Source of the DNA: Bryum argenteum
Lineage: Eukaryota; Streptophyta; Bryopsida; Bryales; Bryaceae
Assembly (NCBI GenBank): GCA_037043015.1
Contig: CM073322.1
Span: 15,511,601 to 15,575,600 of the forward strand
Direction of reading: 5' to 3'
Length of the DNA: 64,000 bases
A model generated the notes under the pieces. It made no database searches. It was not told the origin of the DNA and was given only the letters and a program-made list of their open reading frames with translations. The position numbers and the translations under genes were made by a program. Positions within the stretch are counted from its first letter, which is position 1. The number at the start of each line of letters is the position of its first letter. Of this stretch, positions 33,766 to 45,570 are shown piece by piece.

Positions 33766-36700
33766 TTACTCTTTGCTCGGTGTTAGTTCGTGAGGATGGT
33801 TAGATCTCATTCTTACTAATCCGAGTTGGCTCCTTAATCTCTCAAAGGCAATTCTGCCCAAAGCTTTGGTCATGATGTCAGCCAATTGTTCAGTGGTTGG
33901 AGTATACTCTAACTTGATTTGACTTGTTAAAATCGTTTCTCTAATAAAATGATGTTTGACTTCTATATGCTTGGTACAAGCATGGTAGACCGGATTATGA
34001 GATAAGTTGAGACTCCCTTGATTGTCACCGAAGATAGTGGTGGGACTTTGAGAATCTAGGACTGTAAGCTCTTCTAAGAGTCTTCTAAGCCACAATGCTT
34101 CTTTAGCACCTTCTGTTAGTGCCATGTATTCGGACTCAGTAGAAGATAAGGCTACTGTTGGTTGCTTTTTACTATTCCAGGTTATTGGTGAGTTTCCTAG
34201 CATGAAAATGTACCCGGTAGTGGACTTTCTGTCATGTGTGTCACCCGCCCAATCGGCGTCGGTGAAACCATAGAGTGAGAATTCCCCCCCTCGCCGATAT
34301 AACAATGCAAAGTCAGAAGTACCACAGAGATAGCGGTAGATATGCTTCACGGCACGGGCGTGAGACTCTTGAGGATTAGTCATAAAACGGCTAACTATAC
34401 TGACAGCAAAAGCTATGTCTGGACGAGTATGGGTGAGAAAAATTAGCTTACCAACCATTCTCTGATAGAGAGTGGAGTCAGCAGCAGCTTCAAGCATGTC
34501 TGGTGCGAGTTGCGTTTTCTCTGCCATGGGGGTGGCAGTCGGTCGACAGGCATTGAGCCCAAACTCAGCAAGCATCTCCCGCACATAGCCCCGTTGGGAG
34601 ACAGCAATGCCTTCAGGACAAAAATCGAATTCCATTCTAAGGGAATGGGACAGGACTCCCAGGTCCGACATAGCAAACTCCAGCTTGATCGACGAGCGAG
34701 TAGCGGCAATTGTCTCTTCATCATCTCCTGTCAGATAAAGGTCATCGACGTAGAGGAGCAAAATAGTGAGACGTCCTCTTCGTTCGGTGAAGTAAAAGTT
34801 AGAATCTGCTTGGGATTTTTGCAGGCCTTGAGAGGTGAGGTATGAGTCCATCCTTGTGTGCCAAGCTCGGGGGGCTTGCTTCAACCCATAGAGTGCTTTG
34901 TTGAGCCTGCAAGCATGATTGCTAGGAGTAGAGGCTTCAAAGCCTGGAGGTGGAAGAACATAAATTTCTTCCTCAACTATGCCATTGAGAAAGGTTGTTT
35001 GAACATCTAAGTGGAAAACTTTCCAGCCTTTGTGCCCGGCGAGAGAGATCACACTCCTGAATGTATTCCATTTTACTACTGGAGCAAAGGTGTCTCGATA
35101 GTCAATACCTTGTGTTTGCTGAAAGCCTTTCGCCACTAGCCTAGCTTTAAGCTTGGCTGGAGTTCCATCGATGTTTGTTTTTACGCGAAAAACCCATTTC
35201 GTTGCGATCGCCTTCCTGTGAGGTGGCAAGGGAACCACATCCCAGGTCCGGTGCTTGTCAATAGAAGCTAGTTCGTTTTCCATCGCTTTGCGCCACCCGA
35301 GGTGCTCAAGTGCCTCCGCAGTGCTAGAAGGCAGGTCCGTGCTGAGTGGATGGTCGACGAGGTGGAGATGGTATTCTCGAAGCTTCTGAGGAACTCGGCT
35401 GAGGCGGCCAACACGAGTAGTGGCGGTGGCGGAGGTTCCGAGGCTGCTCATTGGGTGCGCATCTGTGCGCGGAGGACGTAGATCGGGTGTAGGAAAACTT
35501 GAGTTGAGACCTACAGGATTTGAATGAATCGGAATCTGAACCGAGAATTCACCATTAGGTATGGGGACGAATTCACCTGAGACAGGATCGAGAGAGTGGC
35601 CAAATGCAGATTCGGAATTAGTTGAATCGGCATGTTGATGCTGTGAGTTCGATGGAGAACCGAAGTCGAGTAGAGCTGAACCAGGTGTTGCATGCAAAGC
35701 AAGGGTGGGAGGCGACTGTTCACTGGGGCTAACATGCACTGGAGCTCCAGTTGAAGGAGACTTCGAGACGGGTGACGTCGGTGTTTTCGAGAAGCTCGGA
35801 GCTGAGTCGGTTGCCGAAGATGAAGAGTCGGAAAGAAACGGCCAATCTTCCATCGGAGTGGTGTCAGGGAGATCATTAATCGATGAAGAAAAAGGATACA
35901 CCGCTTCATCGAACATAACATCCTTTGAGATCAGAATTCTCCTGCTCGAACGATGGTAATTGCGGAAACCTTTGGATTCGTTGTCATACCCAACGAATAT
36001 ACACTCGATGGCCTTGGGTGAAAGCTTGGATCGGTTTGGAGTGGTGTCTAGAACAAACGACCGGCAACCAAAGATCCTTAGATGGGATATGGAAGGGAGT
36101 GAGCCAGTAAGACGCTCGTATGGCGTATCTCCTTGATTTGCCCGAGTTGAAGTTCTATTAATCAAGTAGTTAGCAGTAGATACTGCTTCTGTCCAAAGGT
36201 AAACAGGTACGTGACTTTCAAAAACCATACTTCGAGCCTTCTCAAGGAGGCTACGATTTTTGCGTTCTGCTACGCCGTTTTGGTGAGGAGTATAGACCTG
36301 GGTAAATTGTCTGATGATACCTGTGTCCTCACAAAATTTAACAAAAGAATGTGCTACATATTCCCCGCCTTTGTCTGAACGAATAGCCTTTATCTTAAAC
36401 GGTGTCTGTAGTTCTACCATGGATTTGAACTGTCGAAATTTGATAATAGTCTCACTCTTTTTCTTCAAGAAATAAATCCATGTAAAGCGACTGTAATCGT
36501 CCGTAATTGTGAGGATGTACCTGGAACCTGAAGTGGAGTTTCCGAGCGGGCCGCAGAGATCAGAATGTACCAATGCCAGTGGTTCAAGTGCTCGATTAGC
36601 TCCATTGAACCCGTTGCTATTCGTGCACGAGACAGGAGCAGTTATGAAGTTGACGTGTGAACTGGCGTGGTGAGAATAAGCGGCAGACGTGGGAGTGCCC

Positions 36701-38409
36701 AGATTGGCAACTTGAGTCGCCAAGGCAGTAGGAGTCGCCGAGCCAGTTGGGATCGCCGAGCCAGTTGATGCAGAGGTGCTGAGTGTACGTGAGCGGCACT
36801 GCTTGCCAAAATAGCATGCAGGACAAGCTGGGACAGGCTGGGCGGTGAGACTCATCGGTGGCAATCCGATCACTTTCTCTTGTCGTTGCATGATGAGAAG
36901 GTTGCGAAAATGGGGATGTCCAAATCGCCTATGCCAGATTAGTAAGTTACGGTAGGGTGCGAGATCAGGACCTGGTGGAGATTGGTTTGTTGGCAAAGAT
37001 GTAGCCGCACCCGTTGTTTGCGAGGACGCAACACTTTCTTGCAGAGGTGCAGTAACAGCAAGCACTCGTTCATCAGGTGGGCGAAATCGGTACAAGCCAT
37101 TTTTCTTGTTTCGGTAGCCTGTGGCGAGAATCTTTGATGGGCACGGAAGCTGAAAGTCACTCAAGACCCAGACTCGCCGTGAGTTGAATAGGACCATTCT
37201 TCCGGGATGACTATCTGCAATGGCACCAACAGACAACAGGTTTTTTGTGATACCTGGAACATACAGAACGCTTTCGAATTTTATTTTGCCTGAGGTCGTA
37301 GGAAATTCTACGTTGCCTCTCCCTGCTACATGTAATATCTCACCCCCGGCTGTGCTAACTTGTGATCGTGCTTCTGGTTCTAGGTGACTGAGTGCCTCAC
37401 GATGTCCGGTAACATGCTTGCTTGCTCCGCTATCAATATACCACTCATCGAGTGGAGAGGATGTGCTCTTTGAGCCCTTCGAAGTGAGATGCAGTTCAGT
37501 CATATTAACTGCAAGAGCGGGTTCGGGATCCTGGTCACCATCAGAGGCCGATTCTTCAAGTTCGTAGTCTGCTCCAAAATTGTCTAACAGGTTGATCGTT
37601 TGGCGACTGGTGCGTTCCAGACGGTCGGCTCTTCGTTTCTTGAGCTCGGCTGCAAGTTCCGGGCAGGACCGCACCCAATGGTCTTGACCTCCGCAGTAGT
37701 GACACTCGCCGACGCGTTTGATGAGTTTGCTGCTCCCTTCCTTACGTTGCATTGTCGGTTTGTGATGACCAAGGCTGCGATTGTTCTTCACCAACAGGAT
37801 TTCGCCTTCGTTCTTTCGAGTTCTGATGTTGCGCCTGTGGTCATCCTGTAGAAGCATTTCGGTTAGCTCATCGACAGATGGAAGCCCTCCCTTTTGGTAT
37901 GTGACAGTGTTGACTAGGCCGTCAAGACTACTTGGAAGGGCCATGAGGATCTGTTCAACGACCAATGAGTCATCAAGCTTTTCTCCAATACTTGCAAACT
38001 CATTAAGAAGAATCTGGAGATCTTGTAGGAACAAGGGCATAGAAGAGCCTTCTCCCATTTTTAGATTTGACAATCTCCTTTTGAGCATGAGTTTCCTACT
38101 ATTGTTGTTGCTAGCATAGAGACCTTTCAAGGTATTCCAGCACACTGCTGGATCGGTGATGTGTGCTATGTAGGGGATGACATTGTCCTTGACTGAAAGG
38201 TTAATCATGCTAAGAGCCTTGTTTTTCTGAATCTGGAGTGCATCTATGTCTGCTTGAAAGGTTGGAGCTATGGTTCCTGCTGGAGGATCCACTAGTTTCC
38301 ATGTATCCTCTCTTATCATGAGGTTTCTAACTTTGAAGGACCACACACTATAGTTTGGAGTTCCTTCTAGTTTCGAAGAGTCACTAACGGATGTATTGCT
38401 AAGAGACAT
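33766..38409 (-). CDS. gag-pol polyprotein of copia element A
   Basis: A single frame of 1547 residues, normal for plant copia. A capsid-like region comes first, then a CCHC zinc knuckle (CHYCGG-DHW-RSC, about residue 235). Next are the protease (DSGASKHVTG), the integrase zinc region (HRRFGHPHF, CPAC) and catalytic part (RSDKGGEY, HQNGVAERKN). The RT follows with YVDDLYLTGDD, and RNase H with TDADWAGD and SSTESEYMAL. It is a fossil or near-intact element gene and not a host function. Confidence 0.95.
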   Translation of the reverse strand: MSLSNTSVSDSSKLEGTPNYSVWSFKVRNLMIREDTWKLVDPPAGTIAPTFQADIDALQIQKNKALSMINLSVKDNVIPYIAHITDPAVCWNTLKGLYASNNNSRKLMLKRRLSNLKMGEGSSMPLFLQDLQILLNEFASIGEKLDDSLVVEQILMALPSSLDGLVNTVTYQKGGLPSVDELTEMLLQDDHRRNIRTRKNEGEILLVKNNRSLGHHKPTMQRKEGSSKLIKRVGECHYCGGQDHWVRSCPELAAELKKRRADRLERTSRQTINLLDNFGADYELEESASDGDQDPEPALAVNMTELHLTSKGSKSTSSPLDEWYIDSGASKHVTGHREALSHLEPEARSQVSTAGGEILHVAGRGNVEFPTTSGKIKFESVLYVPGITKNLLSVGAIADSHPGRMVLFNSRRVWVLSDFQLPCPSKILATGYRNKKNGLYRFRPPDERVLAVTAPLQESVASSQTTGAATSLPTNQSPPGPDLAPYRNLLIWHRRFGHPHFRNLLIMQRQEKVIGLPPMSLTAQPVPACPACYFGKQCRSRTLSTSASTGSAIPTGSATPTALATQVANLGTPTSAAYSHHASSHVNFITAPVSCTNSNGFNGANRALEPLALVHSDLCGPLGNSTSGSRYILTITDDYSRFTWIYFLKKKSETIIKFRQFKSMVELQTPFKIKAIRSDKGGEYVAHSFVKFCEDTGIIRQFTQVYTPHQNGVAERKNRSLLEKARSMVFESHVPVYLWTEAVSTANYLINRTSTRANQGDTPYERLTGSLPSISHLRIFGCRSFVLDTTPNRSKLSPKAIECIFVGYDNESKGFRNYHRSSRRILISKDVMFDEAVYPFSSSINDLPDTTPMEDWPFLSDSSSSATDSAPSFSKTPTSPVSKSPSTGAPVHVSPSEQSPPTLALHATPGSALLDFGSPSNSQHQHADSTNSESAFGHSLDPVSGEFVPIPNGEFSVQIPIHSNPVGLNSSFPTPDLRPPRTDAHPMSSLGTSATATTRVGRLSRVPQKLREYHLHLVDHPLSTDLPSSTAEALEHLGWRKAMENELASIDKHRTWDVVPLPPHRKAIATKWVFRVKTNIDGTPAKLKARLVAKGFQQTQGIDYRDTFAPVVKWNTFRSVISLAGHKGWKVFHLDVQTTFLNGIVEEEIYVLPPPGFEASTPSNHACRLNKALYGLKQAPRAWHTRMDSYLTSQGLQKSQADSNFYFTERRGRLTILLLYVDDLYLTGDDEETIAATRSSIKLEFAMSDLGVLSHSLRMEFDFCPEGIAVSQRGYVREMLAEFGLNACRPTATPMAEKTQLAPDMLEAAADSTLYQRMVGKLIFLTHTRPDIAFAVSIVSRFMTNPQESHARAVKHIYRYLCGTSDFALLYRRGGEFSLYGFTDADWAGDTHDRKSTTGYIFMLGNSPITWNSKKQPTVALSSTESEYMALTEGAKEALWLRRLLEELTVLDSQSPTTIFGDNQGSLNLSHNPVYHACTKHIEVKHHFIRETILTSQIKLEYTPTTEQLADIMTKALGRIAFERLRSQLGLVRMRSNHPHELTPSKE

Positions 38410-38572
38410 GTTGACTTGATCTATCTCTTCTAAATTCTAGTCTCTCTACTTCTATGATGCCCTACTTTGAGTGAGCACTATCCTTCAACAGACAACACTA
38501 TTCTTTGATAGTCACACAAAACAGTAGACAAACAAGCAAGTTTTGAACTCTAACAACCATGCTCTGATACCA

Positions 38573-38854
38573 TGTTTTAATCGTATGAGACTTAGCAAAA
38601 TCAATAGACAGATCACAATGATAGAGCCAAGCATGGGCTCTTATACATAATGAGATGTGGGTGAATTAATGCTGTGGGAATTAATTGGCAGCCCTCAAAG
38701 CTAATCGCTAATGCTAACAATAGCTGGCGGTTGTATCTACCCAGGATACGCTTAGCTACTGAAATCGTTCTGTCAGACTGACAGGATATTAAGAAGATGC
38801 GGTGGCCCCTCCTTCTTCTTAGGCTATTCTTCCTCCTGATATAGTTCAGCAACA
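38573..38854 (-). repeat. 5' LTR of copia element A
   Basis: 282 bases, TG...CA, nearly identical to 32819-33100. The primer site abuts its inner edge. Confidence 0.95.
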
Positions 38855-38959
38855 ATGAGCAGAGAACGTAAGCCTCTCACTGCGTAATGTCCTTGGAAGA
38901 ATCCGAATCGATCTCATGCTGACACGAGTTTGAATCGGAACCCCTGGTGCACATATGGG

Positions 38960-39690
38960 CAGATTCAGCTCAAGAGCAAGTAATATAGTGCCGTGGAGAA
39001 AATGGAGATCAAGATCTAACCATTCGTGGTGATCGGCAACGAAGTACAAGAGAATCGAACCTTCGCACACGTGAAGGTTCACTCGAGTACTTTGGTGGCA
39101 TGCAGCGACTACTTTGCTGTTGCTCTGAGTGACAAGTGGGGTTCAAAGCAAGTTAGAGGAAGTCGACCTCCATGTGTTAGCCACGACCTCCGACTCCTAC
39201 ACGGATTACTTCTCGAGAATGTACAACCCCTAGCTGAGGGACTTCGAGGGAGTTGAATACAGTTTATAGCTTCTCGAAGTAGCTTGAAGCTTGTGTATGG
39301 CGACCTTGTGCGCTCCATCTGTCTGTACCTGGCATCGATATGTCCGTGGTCGAATGTGGAGGAGATGTATATTCGGAGGTCAATGATGTGGGGGAAATAT
39401 TCCTAGGTCATGCGGAGGATCTGTTCGAACGGCTGAAGGACTTGACCATGGACGATCTTCACCTTCTCATTACAAGGTGCATGAACTCATTGGGTTCCTC
39501 AATAACCAGGACACTTGAAGGAGCAAAGGAGCTTCTCACTCACCTTCTCGCAACCGGTCCCATATTTGAAAGCGCCACTCCCAGCATTCCCACATTCAGG
39601 CGACAAGTGATGACAATACTCGAGAAGGAGATCGAGCTCATTCTTGCTCAAGAGGAGCCCACTGATGTAGTTTTTTTTCCGGTATTCCCC
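38960..39690 (+). pseudogene. BTB/POZ gene remnant
   Basis: Recognisable as a relative of the intact BTB genes at 28892-30731 and 57416-59042. TGCCGTGGAGAAAATG matches the GGEN region, followed by SDYFAVALSDKWGSK-like, YSRMYNP-like and AICLYLAS-like blocks in shifting frames. A longer in-frame stretch (39340-39690) contains GHAEDLFERLKDLTMDDLHL and an EGAKELLTHLL segment. Several frameshifts and stops break it, and the C-terminal third is missing after about 39690. It starts about 100 bases beyond copia element A. Confidence 0.75.
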
Positions 39691-41159
39691 TGCCGCTTAA
39701 GATGGGCAGCAAGACGGATAAGCTTTTTCACGTACTTGAGATTCCGCTAGATGCAGATATATGAATCCCTCACCAGGCCTTATTGAGATCCATGTAAATG
39801 CTTTAAGTTGAATGATATTGTGTAGTGGTCGTTGTGAAATACCATCGATGTAATAAAAGTGTACCAATGCGTATTGAATGATCTACATGGTTGCAGATCA
39901 TTCCTCGTTGTCTTATTCCTTATGTTTTCATTTCTTGAGCACATGAATGATTCTTTGAAAGGTTTGGTGTATCAAGTTTGTTTTATAGAAATTTCACATG
40001 GAAACATGGTTTGAAGACACAATGATTCCAAATGTGGTCAATGGTTCTTCACTTCTCTCTTACTAAGAGAATTTGAGGATCTTTAAGAGTCATGGAATAA
40101 GAAGAACTGGATGGCTTGCCAAAAGATTAGTTTGCACCTAACTTTCCTGTTTTCGAGAACCTTGTTGCACCGCACCACAGTGCATTTTGGTTACTTATCT
40201 ATCACTAGAAATTCTGACTAATATCTACGACCCGTTCAGATTAGTATATCTTACTATAAGATGACAGGTGAATTACTATTATTTGTAGAAATCATAAAAT
40301 AAATCATGTGAGTGTGATGGTGATATCTCACACCTTACACGCAGTAGACATCACACTTAATAGATTATTATTGTTGCTCCATTGAAGTTTAAGTAGGCAC
40401 ATATATAAGCCTTCATTTTTTTCCTTAATCTACATCGGTAACTAATCATTAATTGATCGTGAGTTAGTTGTGGATAATTACGAAAGTATGATAGTTAAGT
40501 GAGTGAAGGATGTATTGAGATAGTTTTTGTAACAAGCTCCAAAGTCAAGCAACAATTGAAAGAAGTTGTGAATCACATATCTCGTTATGGCTACGTATTT
40601 AGTTGTTTAATGTATGTTATTATTTACTTATTCTTTATTGTAGCACCTCATTTGCTGGTTCAATGTAACACTAAGAAAGGTTCTTCATGATGATGGAAAA
40701 AAAGAAGAAAAGAAAAAAAAACTGCAACTTTATATAGGTGCTTTTATGTAAGCATTGCCCCTCATCTTGTAGAACTTGGCGAACCCCTTTTTGTCATGTT
40801 TTCAATTGTATCATCACTTTACTATAAAAATGTTTAGAAGCATATATATCTTTTTTTTTTAAATATTTTTCTTTTCATTTTTTATTAGAAATTTTGTATG
40901 CATTAACTGAGTCTTGAAGCGGCTTAAATATTTGTGTTTTCAACTCTTAAGCCAAATTGTAAAGCCCAAAGTTTTGTAACAAAATTCGTGTACATCATGA
41001 TGCGAGAAGGCCGATTGTATACAACTAGAACTCATTATGAGTTGTGAAAAGGGATCCAATAGGAAGTACTTGTCTTGTTTCTTGATTAAAAAGCGCAATT
41101 TTGCAACAACAACACAAGAATTTTTTTTGCTATGTTAGATTATTTTTGGAGATTTGTTG
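39691..41159. other. Intergenic, AT-rich, no gene seen
   Basis: No family features or clear repeats were recognised beyond short A/T runs (for example about 40690-40720 and 40850-40870). Confidence 0.5.
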
Positions 41160-41860
41160 TTATCCTTTCATCTCCTCTTCATTGTCATCGCTTTGTCTTC
41201 TCTAGCCTTGTTGCCACTTTCTCCTGGCTCATTGCCTCTTCCTTCTCTGGTTAGTCACCTTTTTCCCTTGTGGTTTGTCACCTCCTCCGCTTGTGGTTCG
41301 TCGCCTCTTCTACGTGTTGTGTAGCCTCTTCCACTTTATTGCGTCGCGTCTTTCTTTTGTCTTGTCGCCTCATCTCTTCTGTGTCCGCCACTTTTCCTCT
41401 TGTGTTGCCTCCTCGCATCTGGTTTGTCGCCACTTTCCCATGTTCCCTCTTCCTCCACTCATTCGTCGCCTCTTCCCTTCTAGTTTATCGCCTATTCCCC
41501 CTCTCATTTGTCGCTTCTTCCTCCTCTAGGTCGTCGCCTTTTTTGTATCGCGAGCCTCTTCCCTCTTATTGCGTCGCCTCTTCCACTCTTCCACTCGTTG
41601 CGTCACTTCTTTCCCTTATTGCCTCGTCCACCTCATCGCCCAAGTTCTGCGTTGTCACATCTTTTGCCTCGTCTCCTCTTACACCTTACGCATAGTTACA
41701 TCGTGCCCCTCCTCTTCCCTTGCCTTGCCTTGTGCATGGTCTCGTGATCAATCTCCTCTTCCCTAGGTATCGCCTCTCTCCTCTTCCCCTTTTATTCTAT
41801 CTCTCCCACACTTCTCTTGTGATATTCTCCTTCTCCCCTCATGCCGTAAAAAAAACCCTA
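41160..41860 (+). repeat. C/T-rich degenerate repeat tract
   Basis: Strongly pyrimidine-rich on the plus strand. A loose unit around GTCGCCTCTTCC recurs many times with variable spacing. The open frames it creates are Ser/Leu/Phe-rich artefacts of composition. Confidence 0.65.
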
Positions 41861-42588
41861 GAACCCTTGTCGTTTTTCATTTCTCTTGTTGTGCTTATTA
41901 CCCTCTTCCGCTTCTCCTATTTTTGGGTAAGTAAAGCCCTTACGCTCTTGTTTCTAAAGCTTTTTCTCTACCATGCAGTACCACTGATAAGTCTTCATTC
42001 TCTTCAGTTTGTGATTTGTAGAGTTCATGAATTTTTGTTGATTGTTGCGAGCTCAATTGTGAACGGTTTTTGTTTGTGTGTGAGAGTTTAGTGATTGCAA
42101 GCGCCATGACAAGCATCACGACTTTCAATGTTGGTGGAAGAAGTCGTATCGAGAAAAGAGGATTTACTATCTTGATTTGACAACATAACTTTACTATGGT
42201 GGAATGTGTACACAAGACTGTTGACGAATTTCTTGTTGTTGTTGAGGTGAGTACCCGTTCAAAACAACAATCATTGTGAAATCAATGCCCTTAGTTGTAA
42301 ACAGATGATCATGAACACCTAATTAAACAATGATTAGAAAAATCCTTGGAATCATTGATTACCGATCGCAATATGTTTGAGTGGCATTTGCAGAAGAATG
42401 CTTGGAGGCTTGGATACATTACCAACCAAGAAAACCTTTTGCACGTGGATTTGATGACAAGAGATAAAACGGTTGGGTTTTTTGATATAAAATGCTCCCT
42501 TGGCAAACTTCATGAGTTAATGTGCAAACGTACAGACTTTAAACTCGTAGCTATCGTTTGAGCTCGCAAACAAATAGGAATACCAAGC
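41861..42588. other. Upstream region of the RWP-RK gene with an unassigned small ORF
   Basis: A 71-residue frame at 42346-42561 (it contains NMFEWHLQKNAWRLGYI and ends TDFKLVAIV) has a protein-like composition. I do not recognise it, and it could be an old transposon or gene fragment. The rest shows nothing definite. Confidence 0.35.
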
Positions 42589-43795
42589 ATGGCCATGGCG
42601 TCACCACCTCCACCTCACAGGTCCGTCAACACGCTCGCCCAAGCTGCTCTTCAGGTGGACGAGGGCACTCCCGCTATCCACATCTCAGGCGCAGACAGGA
42701 GCCACAACGAGAGGCAGTCAATGGAGACAAATGCCGCCAATGGGGTGGAGTCTGACTTCATCGGGGATACGGATGCATCGGAGAACTCGTCCCTCGATGA
42801 CACCGGGTCGGAGTCATCTGGTGACGGCGAGGAGTCCGCCCAAGCTGATGTCCTTTGTGCTGACGAGTACATCGTAAGAATCAAGCAACTCTTCTTGTCC
42901 ATGAGCACCATGTATTTACAGTAAAGTTCTTATATTCTCTGCATCATCTAATTGTGCTTGTGCTTTGTTTTTCCACATGAGCTGCCAGCTGAAAAGAAGG
43001 ACCCCACGTCCAGTGACGAGGCTGAAGATAAGCGACATGCAGCCCCACTTCCACCGCTGGGGACCTGACGCTGCTCAGAAGCTAAAGGTTTCGTACGCAA
43101 TCTTCAAGAGAGCGATGAGATACCTTGGGATCAGGAGGTGGCCAAGCACACAGGTGAAGCTACTTGTAACTCCTTCGAAATCATTAAATGTTGTATCCCA
43201 AATCGTGATGCTTCTCCTGCTTGTTACTGTGTGATGGCCTCATCACCTTTTATGTTGCAGTCAGTACCCAACTCTTGGACCTTTGCTCAAGCTAGCACTC
43301 TAAGTGTCATCCTTGTAATTGCTTGGGATGTCTTTTTCAGATGATAAACATGGAGAGTGCAATCCTTGTATTGGACTACGGGATTTGCAAGGGCGGGAAC
43401 AGTCGTGAGGTGATCAAGAAGATGAAGCGAGCTGTGAAGGGTCTGAAGCAGAAAAAAGACATGCTTCTGCATGGTACACCCGCGCAAGTTCGACAAGTAT
43501 TGGTAAGTAATTTTTGATACAGTATCTTATATTGTGAATGAGCCTAAATGCTAAAGGTTGTAGCTAATATATTTGCTATGAAATCATTATTCTACAAATT
43601 TCGCATAGCTTACAACATTGGATGTAATGTGTGCAGGCTTTCAAAATAGTGACGAAGGAAATAAACGACCTGATGAATAAAACGGATGTGATATGGGTAC
43701 CACCACGGAAGGGGAATGCCAATCATTCTTTTTCCGTACCCTACGTGGGCAACCAGGCACTTCAGGCACTCGTTCCTGGTGCCGTCGGACCGTGA
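42589..43795 (+). CDS. Divergent RWP-RK domain protein, four exons
   Basis: Exons 42589-42873, 42989-43153, 43341-43502 and 43637-43795 are all phase 0 and give 256 residues. RWP-RK proteins (NIN-like and RKD) are plant DNA-binding factors in nitrogen response and egg/germ-cell identity. The domain is in exon 2: LKISDMQPHFHRWGPDAAQK, then LKVSYAIFKRAMRYLGIRRW, ending RWPSTQ. The family ends this motif RWPxRK, so the defining last residues are changed here. The N-terminus is acidic and Ser-rich (about residues 45-95), and the part after the domain is Lys-rich and probably helical (VIKKMKRAVKGLKQKKDML). No PB1 domain is seen, so it is nearer RKD size than NLP. The stop at 43793 overlaps a possible donor (GTGAGT), so a longer 3' structure cannot be excluded. 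Confidence 0.65.
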
Positions 43796-43989
43796 GTATG
43801 ATGAGGAAGAACTCGGAGTAGTTTCTGATTACAGGTGTGTGGAATCACCAAGAGAACATATCTTATTTCCGAAATACCTTGTTTTAGACTCTGCAATCGT
43901 AAATTTTTCAGGTTACGTGTGAAAGAGACATTGCCTTTGGTTTTTTTAGCTGCAATCTCTGACCCTCTCGATTCGAACTCGCGTGATCA

Positions 43990-45190
43990 ACTTCCGGTGA
44001 AACCTGCCACGAGATGAAACTAGGCTGTTGGCTGTGTACTGTCCAGCGATGGTTCAGTTTTTACTGCCGATCGGTGAATGGCCTGCAATGATTTCGAGCA
44101 TGATCCTTAGTTGATACAGAACGCAAGGCTTTAGATTCGGAGGTCGATCTTGCCATGGCTTGCTTTACGATGCTCCATGCATCAGATTGTTTTTTTTTTT
44201 TTTTAATTGTCGCTAGTCGATCGAGCGAAGCAAAGCAAATGTTTCGATATCCGGTGGGTCCTGCGGCCGGGAAGGCGACGGGCCATTCGCCCGGTGCCTC
44301 GGTCGTAGCTGCTCCCGACATGATCTTAGTTGCAGCATATTCTCAGGATTGTGCGGCGAATTTTCCACTTCAGCACCTTGCGCACGTGGGACGATGTTTT
44401 CCAGGAGGTGAGGCCATGTCCAGTGATTCAGCCAGCTCGCGTGCACATTATGATCGGTATACGTGCGGCCATTGGAAGTTCAGCGCTTCGTTCCGAGTTT
44501 TCATAGGAGCTGCCGACGCTTGATCTAGGCTGTTGGCTTGTCTCATTTCCAGTACCGGTCCAATTTCAGCTTCCGACCGATAAATGCCATGGTTGCAATA
44601 GATTCGAGAATGGTCCTGTATCTAGAGACTTAACGTAGCCATGGCTTCACGATCTTTAATGCTCGAAATCTTTAATGCCGATGTTACCGGCACGCGCGGA
44701 TGCATCTGAGGATGCCGATGATGGACGTCTGAGGGCCTGTGGCATCAGAATCCTGCTGCTGCTGCTGCCGATGCGCCAAAGTTGAGCCCTCTCCCTCTTG
44801 ACCCAGAAGCAAGCTCTCCCACTCCGAGCCCGGTAAGCCCTGCCCGATGTTACTGGACAAGGTATAATTTGGCGATGTCGATGACATCTCTGGGTTGGTG
44901 GCATGAAATTTCCCCTTGTAGCTACCCCCGAAATTTCAGCTGCAGACCTATGCAGCGACCTCGCAAGATTTTCCAGCGCTTCTTGGGACCCCGGCGCACC
45001 TAAGACGCTATCTTGGTGAGTCTCAGCCATGTTCATTAATTTTGCAGACGTGCACACCGTGGTCAGAACGTATCGGAGCAATGGAAATTCTGTACGGATT
45101 CCTTCGTTTTTATAGAACCTAGACTGGTGACTGTCTAGTTTCCTATGACGGTTCAGTGTCGACTCCCGATTAATCAACATCGTACTTGGT
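43990..45190 (+). repeat. Diverged tandem duplication, about 550-600-bp unit
   Basis: Blocks recur at about 44017, 44527 and 45118: a CTAGGCTGTTGGCT-like phrase (diverged in the third copy), then a CAGT-CCG-TTCAG phrase and a CCGA-CGAT/ATAA phrase. A TTTTCCA...CAGC...GCACACGT-like block recurs near 44360 and 44960. The identity is low, so this is an old duplication. The open frames across it are not conserved between copies. Confidence 0.45.
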
Positions 45191-45570
45191 ATCAAAGAAT
45201 AACAAAATTTGTATGAACTTCTAAGCACGTAAGAAAAAAACAAAAGTTTCTCCATTTATTGCAGTATTCATTGAGTCAATATTTTAATAGAAATAGAATG
45301 ACATCACTCTCCGAAGCATGTCATGTAAAATAGCTTATTCCAAGATGTGATTATCATCGGCTTTGTCATTGTTGTTAGGGTTGTGCACCAAGCGGATGCG
45401 AACATCTTGGTCCGCATTTTCACCACCAAACCATAATGTTTGCTATTCTGACTTTGCCCTAGCTTGGAAAGCCCACAACATCATCAGATCGATATGAGAG
45501 CACGTGCAATTCTCTTGTTACTAACCTCTCCCATTATTTCAATGAGATGTCAATCAAACAACATGAAGGC

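Larger units (their letters stand above)
32819..38854 (-). mobile_element. Ty1/copia LTR retrotransposon A, looks whole and young
   Basis: The element reads on the minus strand. Two 282-base LTRs beginning TG and ending CA (32819-33100 and 38573-38854) differ at three positions by eye (about 1%), so insertion was recent. A perfect 5-base target duplication ATGAG flanks it (32814-32818 and 38855-38859). The primer site TGGTATCAGAGC (38561-38572, minus strand), matching initiator-Met tRNA, touches the 5' LTR. A purine tract (GCGAGGAGGGG) touches the 3' LTR. One long gag-pol frame has domain order GAG, protease, integrase, RT and RNase H, which defines copia. Between pol and the 3' LTR lie about 660 extra bases holding an antisense ORF. 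Confidence 0.96.

Noticed and set aside
41270-41766. Long Ser/Leu/Phe-rich open frames
   Set aside because: They arise from a C/T-rich repeat tract; overlapping frames are all open and none has family features.
44155-44523. 122-residue open frame with a Phe run
   Set aside because: It starts in a T-tract, is not shared by the other copies of the local tandem repeat, and has no recognisable domain.
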